Assembly (NCBI GenBank): GCA_016649875.1
Contig: JAENWW010000013.1
Span: 1 to 39,500, forward strand
Direction: 5' to 3'
DNA: 39,500 bases
DNA from: Coriobacteriia bacterium
GTDB lineage: Bacteria > Actinomycetota > Coriobacteriia > WRKU01 > JAENWW01
Part shown: positions 16,961-23,728 of the stretch, in pieces
Layout of the letters: each line of letters begins with the position of its first letter
Position numbering within the stretch: the stretch's first letter is position 1
The notes under the pieces: model-generated
The model's database searches: none
The model's input: only the letters and a program-made list of their open reading frames with translations
Told to the model about the DNA's origin: nothing
Position numbers and translations under genes: made by a program

Positions 16961-17863
16961 ATGCCGAATAAAAAGAGTCTCGTAATCATAAACCCTTTTT
17001 CCAAAAGTGGCCACACTCAAACAATCATCGCAAAAATAAAGGAGCTCTTCGCTTCCGTCGATGCCGATTACGCCGTGACGAGCGGGCCGCTGCATGCCGA
17101 GGAACTTGCAGCTGCAAGTCGAGGATATGAAACGATAATCGTCGTCGGCGGTGACGGCACTTGCAACGAGGTGGTTAACGGCCTTATGAGAATAGAGGAG
17201 TCGAAGCGACCCGTCCTTTCCCTCATCCCGAGCGGATCGGGAAACGACACATGTCGCATGGCCGATATCCCTCTCGACATAGAAAAAGCGGTGACAATCG
17301 CCCTTACCGGCAAGCCGAAAAAATTCGATGTCGGAAAATGCAACGACCGCTACTTCATCAATAGCTGTTCCATCGGCATCGACGCCATCGTGGTTGCAAA
17401 AACTCTCGAGTATAAAGAACGCTTGAAATGGAGCGGTCCGATGCTTTACGGAGCCGCGCTTCTGCATGTCATCACGCACGATCTCCACCCAATCGAAGTG
17501 ATGCTCTCTGCCGACGGAGGCGATGCATGCGAACGTTTGATTCTACTTTGCGCCGTCACGAACGGAAAGACGTACGGAAGCGGAATTACCATCAATCCGA
17601 GCGCATCGCCTGACGACGGGCATCTCTCGATGGCGACGATCGATCGGGTGACCATCGGAAAAGCATTGAGAAGTTTGCCGAAAATCATGGCAAAACGCAT
17701 CGACGAAGTCGATGCTTACCGGACACAAGAAATCTCTGAAGCAATCCTCATGCCCACCGAAAAGCGCGAGCTCGTCGCACAAATAGACGGTGAGGTCTTC
17801 GTCGGAAAAGAATTCGTCTTCACGACCTACCCACGGGCGGTTCAAATCATGGTTACGCAGTAA
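16961..17863 (+). CDS. Diacylglycerol kinase-like lipid kinase (YegS/DagK family)
   Basis: This 300-residue protein has the catalytic-domain signatures of the family: I-I-N-P-F-S-K-S-G near residue 9, the nucleotide-binding V-V-G-G-D-G-T-C-N-E-V-V-N-G-L near 64, S-L-I-P-S-G-S-G-N-D-T near 87, and a C-terminal V-A-Q-I-D-G-E region. It should phosphorylate diacylglycerol or a related lipid at the membrane. The frame extends to an ATG at 16919, but the probable promoter overlaps that codon. It converges with a ferredoxin gene three bases away. Confidence 0.88.
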   Translation: MPNKKSLVIINPFSKSGHTQTIIAKIKELFASVDADYAVTSGPLHAEELAAASRGYETIIVVGGDGTCNEVVNGLMRIEESKRPVLSLIPSGSGNDTCRMADIPLDIEKAVTIALTGKPKKFDVGKCNDRYFINSCSIGIDAIVVAKTLEYKERLKWSGPMLYGAALLHVITHDLHPIEVMLSADGGDACERLILLCAVTNGKTYGSGITINPSASPDDGHLSMATIDRVTIGKALRSLPKIMAKRIDEVDAYRTQEISEAILMPTEKRELVAQIDGEVFVGKEFVFTTYPRAVQIMVTQ

Positions 17864-17866
17864 AAA

Positions 17867-18043
17867 CTAATCCATTGAGATTGCGCCGTTAGGGCAATCA
17901 TCGACGCAGATACCGCACTCGGTACAGTCCTCTGGGCGATTGAGCTTTGAGACATCCTCGATGTCATAGCATCCGTTCGGACAGTCGTCGGCGCAAATAC
18001 CGCATGCGGTGCATGCATCGGCATTGACTACAGGTACGCTCAT
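17867..18043 (-). CDS. Small ferredoxin, 2[4Fe-4S]
   Basis: This 58-residue protein is built almost entirely of two ferredoxin motifs, C-T-A-C-G-I-C-A-D-D-C-P-N-G and C-T-E-C-G-I-C-V-D-D-C-P-N-G, each supplying four cysteines for [4Fe-4S] clusters. It is strongly acidic, as usual for a low-potential electron carrier. The ATG at 18043 follows AAAGGA. It could serve either hydrogenase or other anaerobic redox enzymes; no partner is encoded beside it. Confidence 0.95.
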   Translation of the reverse strand: MSVPVVNADACTACGICADDCPNGCYDIEDVSKLNRPEDCTECGICVDDCPNGAISMD

Positions 18044-18135
18044 GGCAATTCCTTTCTTATATCCAATAATACGATTGCATAATAGCATGATTGCAAAAGC
18101 ATAGTACCACTAAATGGCGGCCCCTCGCACCGCAA

Positions 18136-18171
18136 TTCTGCGAACATATACAGCGAACATATACAAGGAGG
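18136..18171 (+). promoter_or_regulatory. Repeated GAACATATACA boxes before the CopZ-like gene
   Basis: TTCTGCGAACATATACA (18136-18152) is followed at once by GCGAACATATACA (18153-18165), then the ribosome site AAGGAGG. The same 17 bases recur at 18683-18699 before rlmD. The box could be a regulator site or a duplication mark. Confidence 0.5.
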
Positions 18172-18179
18172 TACCGTGA

Positions 18180-18659
18180 ATGAAAATCGTTAATGGACGT
18201 CACCGCGGATATGACTCAGATGATACAACCAAAAACCGTATGCCTTGTCCTGTCTGCAACAACGAAGGTGTAACTGTCGGAAAGATTACCGTCGAACATT
18301 TGGTTTTAGATGATTATCGCAAGAGCGTTGAAGGAGAACTGTACAAGATTTGCATGAATGAAGACTGCGATGTCGTTTATTACAATGTCAATCCTGGAAT
18401 AAGATTCTTAAAGAATCAAATAAAAGTTCCTATCTGGTTTAAGAAAAATGCAAATCCAAAGTATGCGTGCTATTGCAGCAAAGTTACGGAAGATCAGGTA
18501 ATCGAAGCTGTGGTTAAGCAGGGGGCAAAGACGGTGCAGGAAGTGAATGTTATAACTGGCGCTATGAAAGACTCAAATTGCAAAGAGAACAACCCACTCG
18601 GTGTTTGTTGCCATACGATTATTCAAGATGCGATTGATAAAGGTTTAAAAAAGCAATGA
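18180..18659 (+). CDS. CopZ N-terminal-domain-like protein (zinc site plus BFD-like [2Fe-2S] domain)
   Basis: This 159-residue protein has an N-terminal zinc-type site, C-P-V-C at about residues 22-25 with C-M-N-E-D-C near 60. A BFD-like domain follows, with Y-A-C-Y-C-S-K-V-T near 102 and a later C-K-E-N-N-P-L-G-V-C-C cluster that would hold a [2Fe-2S] centre. This arrangement is known from the N-terminal part of the copper chaperone CopZ of Archaeoglobus; the usual C-terminal HMA copper domain is missing. Codon use is AT-richer than in neighbouring genes, and 17-bp direct repeats flank it (18136 and 18683), suggesting transfer. A role in copper handling or Fe-S redox chemistry is inferred. 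Confidence 0.75.
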   Translation: MKIVNGRHRGYDSDDTTKNRMPCPVCNNEGVTVGKITVEHLVLDDYRKSVEGELYKICMNEDCDVVYYNVNPGIRFLKNQIKVPIWFKKNANPKYACYCSKVTEDQVIEAVVKQGAKTVQEVNVITGAMKDSNCKENNPLGVCCHTIIQDAIDKGLKKQ

Positions 18660-18682
18660 TTCAATTTGGCACATTCCTCTGG

Positions 18683-18716
18683 TTCTGCGAACATATACAA
18701 AACATATAGAAGGAGG
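18683..18716 (+). promoter_or_regulatory. Second copy of the GAACATATACA box, before rlmD
   Basis: TTCTGCGAACATATACA at 18683-18699 repeats 18136-18152 exactly and leads into a degenerate half copy (AACATATAGA) and AGGAGG (18711-18716). The spacing from the first copy is 547 bases, enclosing the CopZ-like gene. Confidence 0.5.
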
Positions 18717-18776
18717 TCTGTGTATACTGGAAAAGAACATTTTCAAGCAACCATAATCACACAAACATTGGGCGAT

Positions 18777-20102
18777 ATGAATACAGAAATCGTAAGAATA
18801 CAACGCCTCGGAGCGGGTGCGGACTCCGTCGCCGGTCTCTCCGACGGCAAAACCGTTTTCATTCCCTTCGGCTGTCCGGATGACGAAGTCGAAATAAAAA
18901 TCATCGAGGACCGCGGAAACTATGCACGAGGCGAAATCGTCAGGATAATCACACCGTCTCCCATGCGTGTCAGCCCCTCTTGCCCCTACTTCGGCACGTG
19001 CGGAGGTTGCGAATGGCAGCATATCGATTATGCCGACCAGTTGATTTCCAAGCGCAACATCGTCGTGGATGCTTTGTCACGTATCGGCAAAATCGAAAAT
19101 GCAGATGCTCTCGTTCTTGACTGCGTGCCCTCGAAAAACCAATACAACTATCGCAATAAAATCGAGCTCGAAGCTCGAATGAACAACGGTCGTTTCGAAC
19201 TCGGCTTCCATAAACGAGGAACGCACCAACTCATCGAAGTGGATTCATGCGCGCTTTTCACGAAAAAGTTTCAAAAGGCCCCCAAAGCATTGCGCGGAGC
19301 GCTTAGCTATCTCGTCGGAAATCAGGACTACGCCATAGAACGTATCGGCATTCGGGCCGCCACGTTTACCAGCGATGTCGAAATTGCGCTCTATACGGCG
19401 CCGGGTCCCTTCCCCCGCGCCATGGTCGCAAAAATGCTGAAACAAGCCATGCCACAAGCCACAAGCATCGTACGGGTTCTGCTGAAGGACAAGGCGGAGA
19501 CGCGCACCGTGAGCAAGGTGGAAGTGCTTTTGGGAAAGGGCCGCCTCGAAGAGATGATCGGTGACATCTCGTATGGAATCTCCGCGCCGAGTTTTTGGCA
19601 GGTCAATACGAGGGGCGCAGCCGTGCTGGTCGACAGTGCGCTCGAATTTCTCGAACCCGACGAAACCGACACCGTAGTCGATCTGTATTCAGGTGTCGGA
19701 ACTTTCACCCTCCCCCTGGCGAAAAGCGCCGGAGAGGTGCTCGCCGTCGAGTCGTACGGTCCGGCTGTGCGCGATCTGCGCCGCAACCTCGATGAGAACA
19801 ACCTGGATGCGGAGGCTATCGGCGGAGACGCTGCGCGTGAGATATCTTCCATCGACCATATCGATGGGCTGATCGTCGATCCTCCCCGCGCCGGCCTCGA
19901 CGCAAAAGTCATCGAGTCGCTCATCGGGCGAAAATACCTCAAGAAACTCGTCTACGTGTCGTGCGACCCCGCCACACTTGCTCGCGACTTGAAATCACTC
20001 GTTGCCGGTGGATACTCGATCATCGAGGTTAAGCCCGTCGACCTTTTCCCGCAGACGCATCACGTTGAGTGTGTGGTATCGATGTCGCGGAGCGAGTCCT
20101 AA
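18777..20102 (+). CDS. rlmD: 23S rRNA (uracil-5-)-methyltransferase, RlmD/TrmA family
   Basis: The enzyme methylates uracil C5 in RNA using S-adenosylmethionine. It has 441 residues from the ATG at 18777. An N-terminal TRAM domain is followed by the iron-sulfur motif C-P-Y-F-G-T-C-G-G-C near residue 66, SAM-binding D-L-Y-S-G-V-G-T-F near 302, D-P-P-R-A-G-L near 372, and the catalytic cysteine in Y-V-S-C-D-P-A-T-L near 398. Earlier in-frame starts exist (GTG at 18720, three bases after AGGAGG), and the leader is odd because the best ribosome site has no well-spaced ATG. RlmD and TrmA homologues cannot be told apart with certainty here. The gene's last 56 codons are repeated at 23503-23670. Confidence 0.88.
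   Translation: MNTEIVRIQRLGAGADSVAGLSDGKTVFIPFGCPDDEVEIKIIEDRGNYARGEIVRIITPSPMRVSPSCPYFGTCGGCEWQHIDYADQLISKRNIVVDALSRIGKIENADALVLDCVPSKNQYNYRNKIELEARMNNGRFELGFHKRGTHQLIEVDSCALFTKKFQKAPKALRGALSYLVGNQDYAIERIGIRAATFTSDVEIALYTAPGPFPRAMVAKMLKQAMPQATSIVRVLLKDKAETRTVSKVEVLLGKGRLEEMIGDISYGISAPSFWQVNTRGAAVLVDSALEFLEPDETDTVVDLYSGVGTFTLPLAKSAGEVLAVESYGPAVRDLRRNLDENNLDAEAIGGDAAREISSIDHIDGLIVDPPRAGLDAKVIESLIGRKYLKKLVYVSCDPATLARDLKSLVAGGYSIIEVKPVDLFPQTHHVECVVSMSRSES
19935..20102 (+). repeat. rlmD 3' end, left copy of the island-flanking repeat
   Basis: Positions 19935-19990 match 23503-23558 exactly over 56 bases. The homology continues more weakly to the stop codon and includes a second exact block, GAGGTTAAGCCCGTCGACCT and onward (from about 20025). 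It is interpreted as the left attachment-like site. Confidence 0.9.
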
Positions 20103-20230
20103 CGTTAGTGGATTTACTGAGCGACGTCGAAAACGGGCACTCAACCTAAAGTTTATTTTTCCATTTGTAGAAACATATCTCAAAATAATATTTGCATACA
20201 CGGTTTAACGGATAGGATAGGTGATTTCAA

Positions 20231-21415
20231 ATGGAAGAAAACAATAAGACAATTGAGATATTGAATACAATGAAGAACGTGGAGTATTACCCCTCTTCCG
20301 TAGAAGAAGTAGACATGGCGAAATACACTAAATTTCCCCTTTCGAGAATACCAGCTATGGGAACTGCTTTCGAGCCTCTGGTTGCGGCATTTCAAAATGT
20401 CGTAAATGGTGGCCAAGCTTCGACCGGATTATATAAAGTAACAATTCCAAAAGGTGGGCACCTGGCAGAATTTCAAAATGGTTCCGGGTACCTAGGAAGT
20501 GTTTTGAAGGGGAATGGCGCCGTGGGAGGAGGACAGGCGATACTGAATCCCCTCGTTTGCAATCCAACAATGCTATTTATGGCAGTTGCGCTAAAGGGTA
20601 TCGATAAGAAACTCGATATTATCCAAGAGATACAGCAAGAAATTATTGGTTTTTTAGTACAGAAGGAAAAGTCGGAACTCAAGGGCGATCTGAATATTTT
20701 AACGGATATTCTTAATAACTATAAGTTCAACTGGGATAACGATAAATTCAAAAATAACAATCATAATAAAGTTCTAGATATTAAGCAGTCAGCAGAAAGA
20801 AAAATCGATTTCCATAAAGAACAAATAACGTCAAAAATCAACAAAAAATCTTTCCTTCACAGCGATCAAGAAGTGAAGAAACGGCTTGGAAAAATACGGT
20901 CTGAGTTCAACGACTACCGACTGGCCCTATATCTTTACTCATTTTCCGCCTTCATGGAAGTTGTACTCCTGGAAAACCATGACTCGGCGTATCTTGAAGG
21001 TGTTTCCAATAAGATAGAAGAATACTCGTTAAGATATCAAGAACTCTATAAAAAGTGCTATGACCTAATCGAGGAATACGCTAAGTCTTCAATACAGTCT
21101 CACCTATCAAATAGTGTTGCAGGTGGCTTAAAAGGCGCAGGGAAAGCCTTGACAGAGGCAGGAAAAGCCATAACAAAAGTTCCTGTAATTAGCAAATGGC
21201 AATTAGACGGGACATCACTCATTAAAGTGGGAGACGGTCGTGAAATGCGCGCATCAGAAAGAACCTATCAGACCATGAAGCAGTTCGACAATGAGCTGAG
21301 CGACTGCGTTCGTCCATTCATTGAAAATATCAGTGCCGTTAATAGATTGTATAATCAGCCGGTGGAACTTCTATTTGATCAAGAAAACATTTATTTCAGT
21401 CTGTCAGAAAGCTGA
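20231..21415 (+). CDS. Conserved hypothetical protein, island gene 1
   Basis: I do not recognise a named domain in this 394-residue protein. The N-terminal third has short hydrophobic and glycine-rich stretches (L-V-A-A-F-Q-N-V-V-N-G-G and G-S-G-Y-L-G-S-V-L-K-G-N-G). Near residue 120 the segment L-F-M-A-V-A-L-K-G-I-D-K-K-L-D-I-I opens a long charged helical region, probably coiled coil (about 120-285). An amphipathic glycine/alanine segment follows near 300 (G-G-L-K-G-A-G-K-A-L-T-E-A-G-K-A-I). No signal peptide is seen. Similar proteins appear, as I remember them, as hypotheticals in Firmicutes accessory regions. Low GC content sets it apart from rlmD. It may be a membrane-acting effector or scaffold. 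Confidence 0.75.
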   Translation: MEENNKTIEILNTMKNVEYYPSSVEEVDMAKYTKFPLSRIPAMGTAFEPLVAAFQNVVNGGQASTGLYKVTIPKGGHLAEFQNGSGYLGSVLKGNGAVGGGQAILNPLVCNPTMLFMAVALKGIDKKLDIIQEIQQEIIGFLVQKEKSELKGDLNILTDILNNYKFNWDNDKFKNNNHNKVLDIKQSAERKIDFHKEQITSKINKKSFLHSDQEVKKRLGKIRSEFNDYRLALYLYSFSAFMEVVLLENHDSAYLEGVSNKIEEYSLRYQELYKKCYDLIEEYAKSSIQSHLSNSVAGGLKGAGKALTEAGKAITKVPVISKWQLDGTSLIKVGDGREMRASERTYQTMKQFDNELSDCVRPFIENISAVNRLYNQPVELLFDQENIYFSLSES

Positions 21416-21418
21416 TAT

Positions 21419-21466
21419 GTTCCGTTTATTCAGTTAAGCCAGTGGACTTAACTGAATAAACGGAAC
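21419..21466. repeat. Perfect 20-bp inverted repeat with 8-base loop
   Basis: The arm GTTCCGTTTATTCAGTTAAG (21419-21438) is exactly complementary to 21447-21466, with the loop CCAGTGGA. It starts four bases after the stop of island gene 1 and ends 55 bases before the nuclease gene. No T run follows, so it is not a standard Rho-independent terminator. It would form a very stable RNA hairpin between the two genes, acting as an mRNA-stability element, a processed small RNA or an element end. Confidence 0.9.
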
Positions 21467-21521
21467 GGACCGCACTCTCGAGCCACATCGAAACAGTAGC
21501 GCCGACGAAAAGGACCCTTGC

Positions 21522-22334
21522 ATGAGAAAGATTGATGACAGATTCATCGATGATTTAAGAGAAGGAGTTTTTTCAGCCTTCTTACGCCGAGTGAAAGCCG
21601 ACGACAGCCTCTGCCTTGAGATTAGAAATAACCACATCAATATATATTATCGCGGTGGCAATTTATTGAAGATCACCCAGTATAAAAATAGCTACCGGAT
21701 ATTCTTCGATTCGAAATATTGCTTGAACAAAGGCAACGAAACAAATTACGAATTGCTCAACTCGCTTAAAACAAATGACATCGATGGCTATACGCAATCG
21801 CTCGATTTAATGATTTCTGAAATGGACGGTTGGTTTAAGGTCCATCCGAAACCCGAGAGAGAATTTCAGCACGATCTCGTAAAGTCCAATTCATGCATTG
21901 TGGATATCGAGTATCAAATAAAGCATACATCCCGCCTCGATATGATCCTCTTTGCTGATAACAAAATAATTATCGTTGAAAACAAATTGGGCAAAGGTGC
22001 CATATCCGGGAAAGCCGGCATAGCAAAACATTACAAAGATATATGCGATATTCTCAACGATGATCAGACAAGAGATGAATTGATAAACTCAGTCGTGAGT
22101 ATTTCCGACGCAAAATACAAGTTAGGTCTTGTCGATAAGCCCATTTGCAAACATGAGATACATGGTTCTGAAATTCTCTTTTTGTTTGCGGAATACAACG
22201 AACAGAGCATGGCACTACAAAATGAGATAAATCAAATATCTGACACCCTCCCCGCCAAAATCCTGTTCATGGGAAACGATGAACATCTCATTCGTCTTGA
22301 ATGTGCAGAGGATTTGATGAGCTATGGACGTTAA
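21522..22334 (+). CDS. PD-(D/E)XK-like nuclease, island gene 2
   Basis: This 270-residue protein has a central motif series of the PD-(D/E)XK nuclease fold: E-F-Q-H-D-L-V-K near residue 114, then R-L-D-M-I-L-F near 138, then I-I-I-V-E-N-K-L-G near 149, giving the D...ExK metal-binding pattern. This chemistry cuts DNA or RNA with Mg2+. The N-terminal 100 residues are unassigned and may recognise a target. The stop overlaps the next gene by 11 bases, so the nuclease and the MBL protein are translationally coupled. The fold assignment is from motifs only. Confidence 0.72.
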   Translation: MRKIDDRFIDDLREGVFSAFLRRVKADDSLCLEIRNNHINIYYRGGNLLKITQYKNSYRIFFDSKYCLNKGNETNYELLNSLKTNDIDGYTQSLDLMISEMDGWFKVHPKPEREFQHDLVKSNSCIVDIEYQIKHTSRLDMILFADNKIIIVENKLGKGAISGKAGIAKHYKDICDILNDDQTRDELINSVVSISDAKYKLGLVDKPICKHEIHGSEILFLFAEYNEQSMALQNEINQISDTLPAKILFMGNDEHLIRLECAEDLMSYGR

Positions 22335-23481
22335 AATCCATCGAGGTCAAAACCAAATAGGTGGAAACATCATCGAAATAGCAACTGCAAGCACAAAAAT
22401 ACTGTTTGATGTCGGTCTAGACCTTTGCGAGGCCAACAATAAGGATTTGCCTGCTATTGAAGGCCTGTTCAACGGCAAGGGTTACGACGGTGTATTCATA
22501 TCGCATTACCACAGCGATCACTTAGGTCTAGCCTATTTTATCAATCGAGATATTCCGCTCTATATCGGCGAGTCAAGCTACAAGATCGTCAGGGCGGCCG
22601 ATGACTACAAAGGGGTATCGAGCATTGCCCCGAAAGGGTTCCTCCATCACGGCATTCCAATTGTGATAAACGATATTAGCGTAACTCCCTATCTGTGCGA
22701 CCACTCCGCCTTCGATAGCTATATGCTTCTTTGCGAGGCTGATAACGAAAGCATTCTCTATACGGGGGACTTCCGCTCCAATGGAAGAAAATCGTACAGC
22801 AGACTATTAGCGCAACTTCCGGATAAGATCGACAGACTTATTTGCGAAGGCACGACCCTTTCCCGAAAGAATCATGTTTCCAAGACCGAAACTGAGCTTG
22901 AAGAGGAAGTCGTGAACTGCCTGAAAGACACCGACGGTCCCGTTTTTGTTTTGCAGTCTTCGACGAATATCGACAGAATCGTCACCATGTATCGTGCGGC
23001 AAAACGCTGTAGGAGAATATTTTTACAGGATCTATATATGGCGGATATAACCTCGTCCATTGGAGGAAATATCCCAAATCCCGCGTTCGACGACGTCTTC
23101 CCATTCATGACAAACTCCCGAAGATATGACGGCTTATGCAAATATCAAAATAGGGTTGGAAAAGAATTTATCTCCGGGGCACAATTCGTCATGTGCGTTA
23201 GGACTTCAATGTCAAGATATCTGCGCTCTTTGTCCAAACTGATGAGTTTTGAAAACGGATGCCTCATCTATTCATTTTGGGACGGATACAAAGAGACAGA
23301 GTCCGTGAAAACTTTTTTGAAAGTTTGCCGAGAATTGGGACTTAAGGTAATAACTTTGCACACAAGCGGGCACGCCGATGCCAAAGCCATAAACCAGCTG
23401 ATTGCAAAAACAAACCCGACAGAAATTTTACCGATACACACCGAAAACCCGGACTGGTTCAAAGAAAACTTACAACACTGA
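22324..23481 (+). CDS. Metallo-beta-lactamase-fold hydrolase, RNase J/beta-CASP-like, island gene 3
   Basis: This 385-residue protein has the MBL metal motif H-Y-H-S-D-H near residue 61, a second histidine in C-D-H-S-A-F near 128, the aspartate in Y-T-G-D-F-R near 147, and late histidines in H-T-S-G-H-A-D-A-K near 345 and L-P-I-H-T-E near 367. This layout resembles RNase J-like beta-CASP nucleases rather than beta-lactamases. It should bind two zinc ions and act on phosphodiesters, probably RNA or nucleotides. It overlaps the nuclease gene and ends 21 bases before the detached rlmD fragment. Confidence 0.8.
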   Translation: MDVKIHRGQNQIGGNIIEIATASTKILFDVGLDLCEANNKDLPAIEGLFNGKGYDGVFISHYHSDHLGLAYFINRDIPLYIGESSYKIVRAADDYKGVSSIAPKGFLHHGIPIVINDISVTPYLCDHSAFDSYMLLCEADNESILYTGDFRSNGRKSYSRLLAQLPDKIDRLICEGTTLSRKNHVSKTETELEEEVVNCLKDTDGPVFVLQSSTNIDRIVTMYRAAKRCRRIFLQDLYMADITSSIGGNIPNPAFDDVFPFMTNSRRYDGLCKYQNRVGKEFISGAQFVMCVRTSMSRYLRSLSKLMSFENGCLIYSFWDGYKETESVKTFLKVCRELGLKVITLHTSGHADAKAINQLIAKTNPTEILPIHTENPDWFKENLQH

Positions 23482-23502
23482 TTTTGAATTACCTGACTCG
23501 AG

Positions 23503-23670
23503 TACCTCAAGAAACTCGTCTACGTGTCGTGCGACCCCGCCACACTTGCTCGCGACTTAAGACTGCTTGTTAATGGTGGATATTCAATCGTTGAGGTTAA
23601 GCCCGTCGACCTTTTCCCGCACACTCATCATGTTGAGTGTATTATCTTGATGTCACGTGTAGCCTCATAA
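23503..23670 (+). pseudogene. Detached 3' fragment of an rlmD-like gene (right copy of the repeat)
   Basis: The fragment encodes 55 residues to a stop. It begins [19 protein letters not shown], includes the catalytic cysteine, and ends in an in-frame TAA. The first 56 bases equal 19935-19990 exactly. After that, differences from rlmD are mostly silent or conservative and the sequence is AT-richer. It has no start or upstream gene body, so it cannot act alone. It is a second rlmD 3' end from a related but different source, left by integration. Confidence 0.88.
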
Positions 23671-23679
23671 AAAAGGAAA

Positions 23680-23704
23680 TATAATATCCACTACAATGGT
23701 AGTG
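23680..23704 (+). promoter_or_regulatory. TATAAT box and short hairpin before the histidine kinase operon
   Basis: TATAAT at 23680-23685 is a perfect -10 box without a clear -35. CACTAC (23689-23694) and GTAGTG (23699-23704) form a small hairpin just after it, where transcription would begin. The kinase start lies 25 bases on. Confidence 0.4.
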
Positions 23705-23728
23705 CTCTGATTGACTGGAGATAAGAAT

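Larger units (their letters stand above)
19935..23558. mobile_element. Putative island inserted at the 3' end of rlmD
   Basis: Exact 56-bp direct repeats (19935-19990 and 23503-23558), both derived from the rlmD 3' coding end, bracket about 3.5 kb. The left copy keeps rlmD intact; the right copy is a detached 3' fragment. Left of the right copy, homology to rlmD stops abruptly, as expected at an integration junction. The cargo is three AT-rich genes of non-housekeeping character. No integrase or transposase lies inside, so the island may be non-autonomous or a remnant. Ends of rRNA/tRNA methyltransferase genes are known integration targets for other mobile elements. Confidence 0.7.

Noticed and set aside
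23503-23670. A complete small methyltransferase gene
   Set aside because: It matches only the last 55 residues of RlmD, lacks the SAM-binding region and has no start; it is a fragment.
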